DNA from: Bacillota bacterium
Lineage (GTDB): Bacteria > Bacillota_C > Negativicutes > CTSoil-072
DNA length: 5,776 bases
NCBI GenBank assembly: GCA_017861495.1
Contig: JAGFXW010000162.1
Location: 1-5,776 of the forward strand
Direction of reading: 5' to 3'
Shown: in pieces, positions 5,645-5,776 of the stretch
Layout of the letters: the number at the start of each line of letters is the position of its first letter
Position numbering within the stretch: position 1 is the first letter of the stretch
Program-made: the position numbers and the translations under genes
The notes under the pieces: model-generated
What the model was told of the DNA's origin: nothing
What the model saw: only the letters and a program-made list of their open reading frames with translations
Databases searched by the model: none

Positions 5645-5776
5645 ACACAGACCAGCTAGTTAAAGTCAAGCCCTAAACCATAATTTTGTTTCAAAGAAAA
5701 ATGAGCAGAGCAAACAAGCCCTTCCCAAACGTGAACAATGCTCGAAAAAAGCACATACAATGTTCGTCTTCGCTAA
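5645..5776 (-). mobile_element. Downstream non-coding end of a second IS110-family element (right copy, cut by window edge)
   Basis: Read on the minus strand from 5776, this segment parallels 577-705: TTAG, CGAACATT, a TATG.GC block, TTCGA, AGGGCTTGTTTG, TCATTTTTC, and finally the 26-base end (5674-5649), which differs from the left copy at only two positions. Similarity stops around 5645-5649. By analogy with the left copy, a transposase gene on the minus strand should end just beyond base 5776. Whether that copy is intact cannot be seen. The interior differs from the left copy, so these are related rather than identical elements. Confidence 0.6.

Noticed and set aside
1..5776. CRISPR array, tRNA or rRNA genes
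   Set aside because: No regularly spaced direct repeats and no cloverleaf or rRNA-like conserved stretches were seen on either strand.

Overview
The window looks like an accessory locus of a low-to-moderate GC Gram-positive bacterium, most likely a member of the Bacillales. The reasons are the purine-rich AGGAGG-type ribosome sites, consensus sigma-A-like promoter boxes, REP-like palindromes of the GGGACA...TGTCCC type, and decayed REP-associated and IS110-family transposases. The organism cannot be named from sequence alone.

Layout. Bases 1-90 hold the last 29 codons of a gene entering from the left, followed by a strong hairpin terminator (169-223). Bases 264-705 are a mobile-element graveyard: a perfect REP-like palindrome, the decayed 3' end of a REP-associated tyrosine transposase (RAYT), a second REP-like hairpin, and the 3' end of an IS110-family transposase gene with its downstream non-coding end. 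Bases 706-900 hold no gene. Next come a GNAT acetyltransferase (916-1449, +), a convergent PhzF-family isomerase (1616-2497, -), a group II PLP-dependent decarboxylase (2717-4120, -) and a divergent MocR/GntR-aminotransferase-fold regulator (4234-5613, +). Bases 5645-5776 are a second, inverted copy of the same IS110-type 3' end, whose transposase should lie just right of the window. The four complete genes are therefore bracketed by oppositely oriented IS ends.

How the genes may work together. The regulator and the decarboxylase are transcribed divergently from a 113-bp gap. In it a perfect 14-bp inverted repeat is itself two interlocked promoters: TTGACA-17-CATAAT can be read on both strands across the same DNA. 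A second perfect 10-bp palindrome covers the -10 region and start of the regulator promoter. This suggests a MocR protein that controls itself and the decarboxylase-phzF unit, perhaps by sensing PLP or a PLP adduct of the enzyme's substrate or product. The substrate and the role of the PhzF protein cannot be read from the sequence; no transporter or further pathway gene is present. The GNAT gene points toward phzF and has its own ribosome site, so its membership in the system is unproven.
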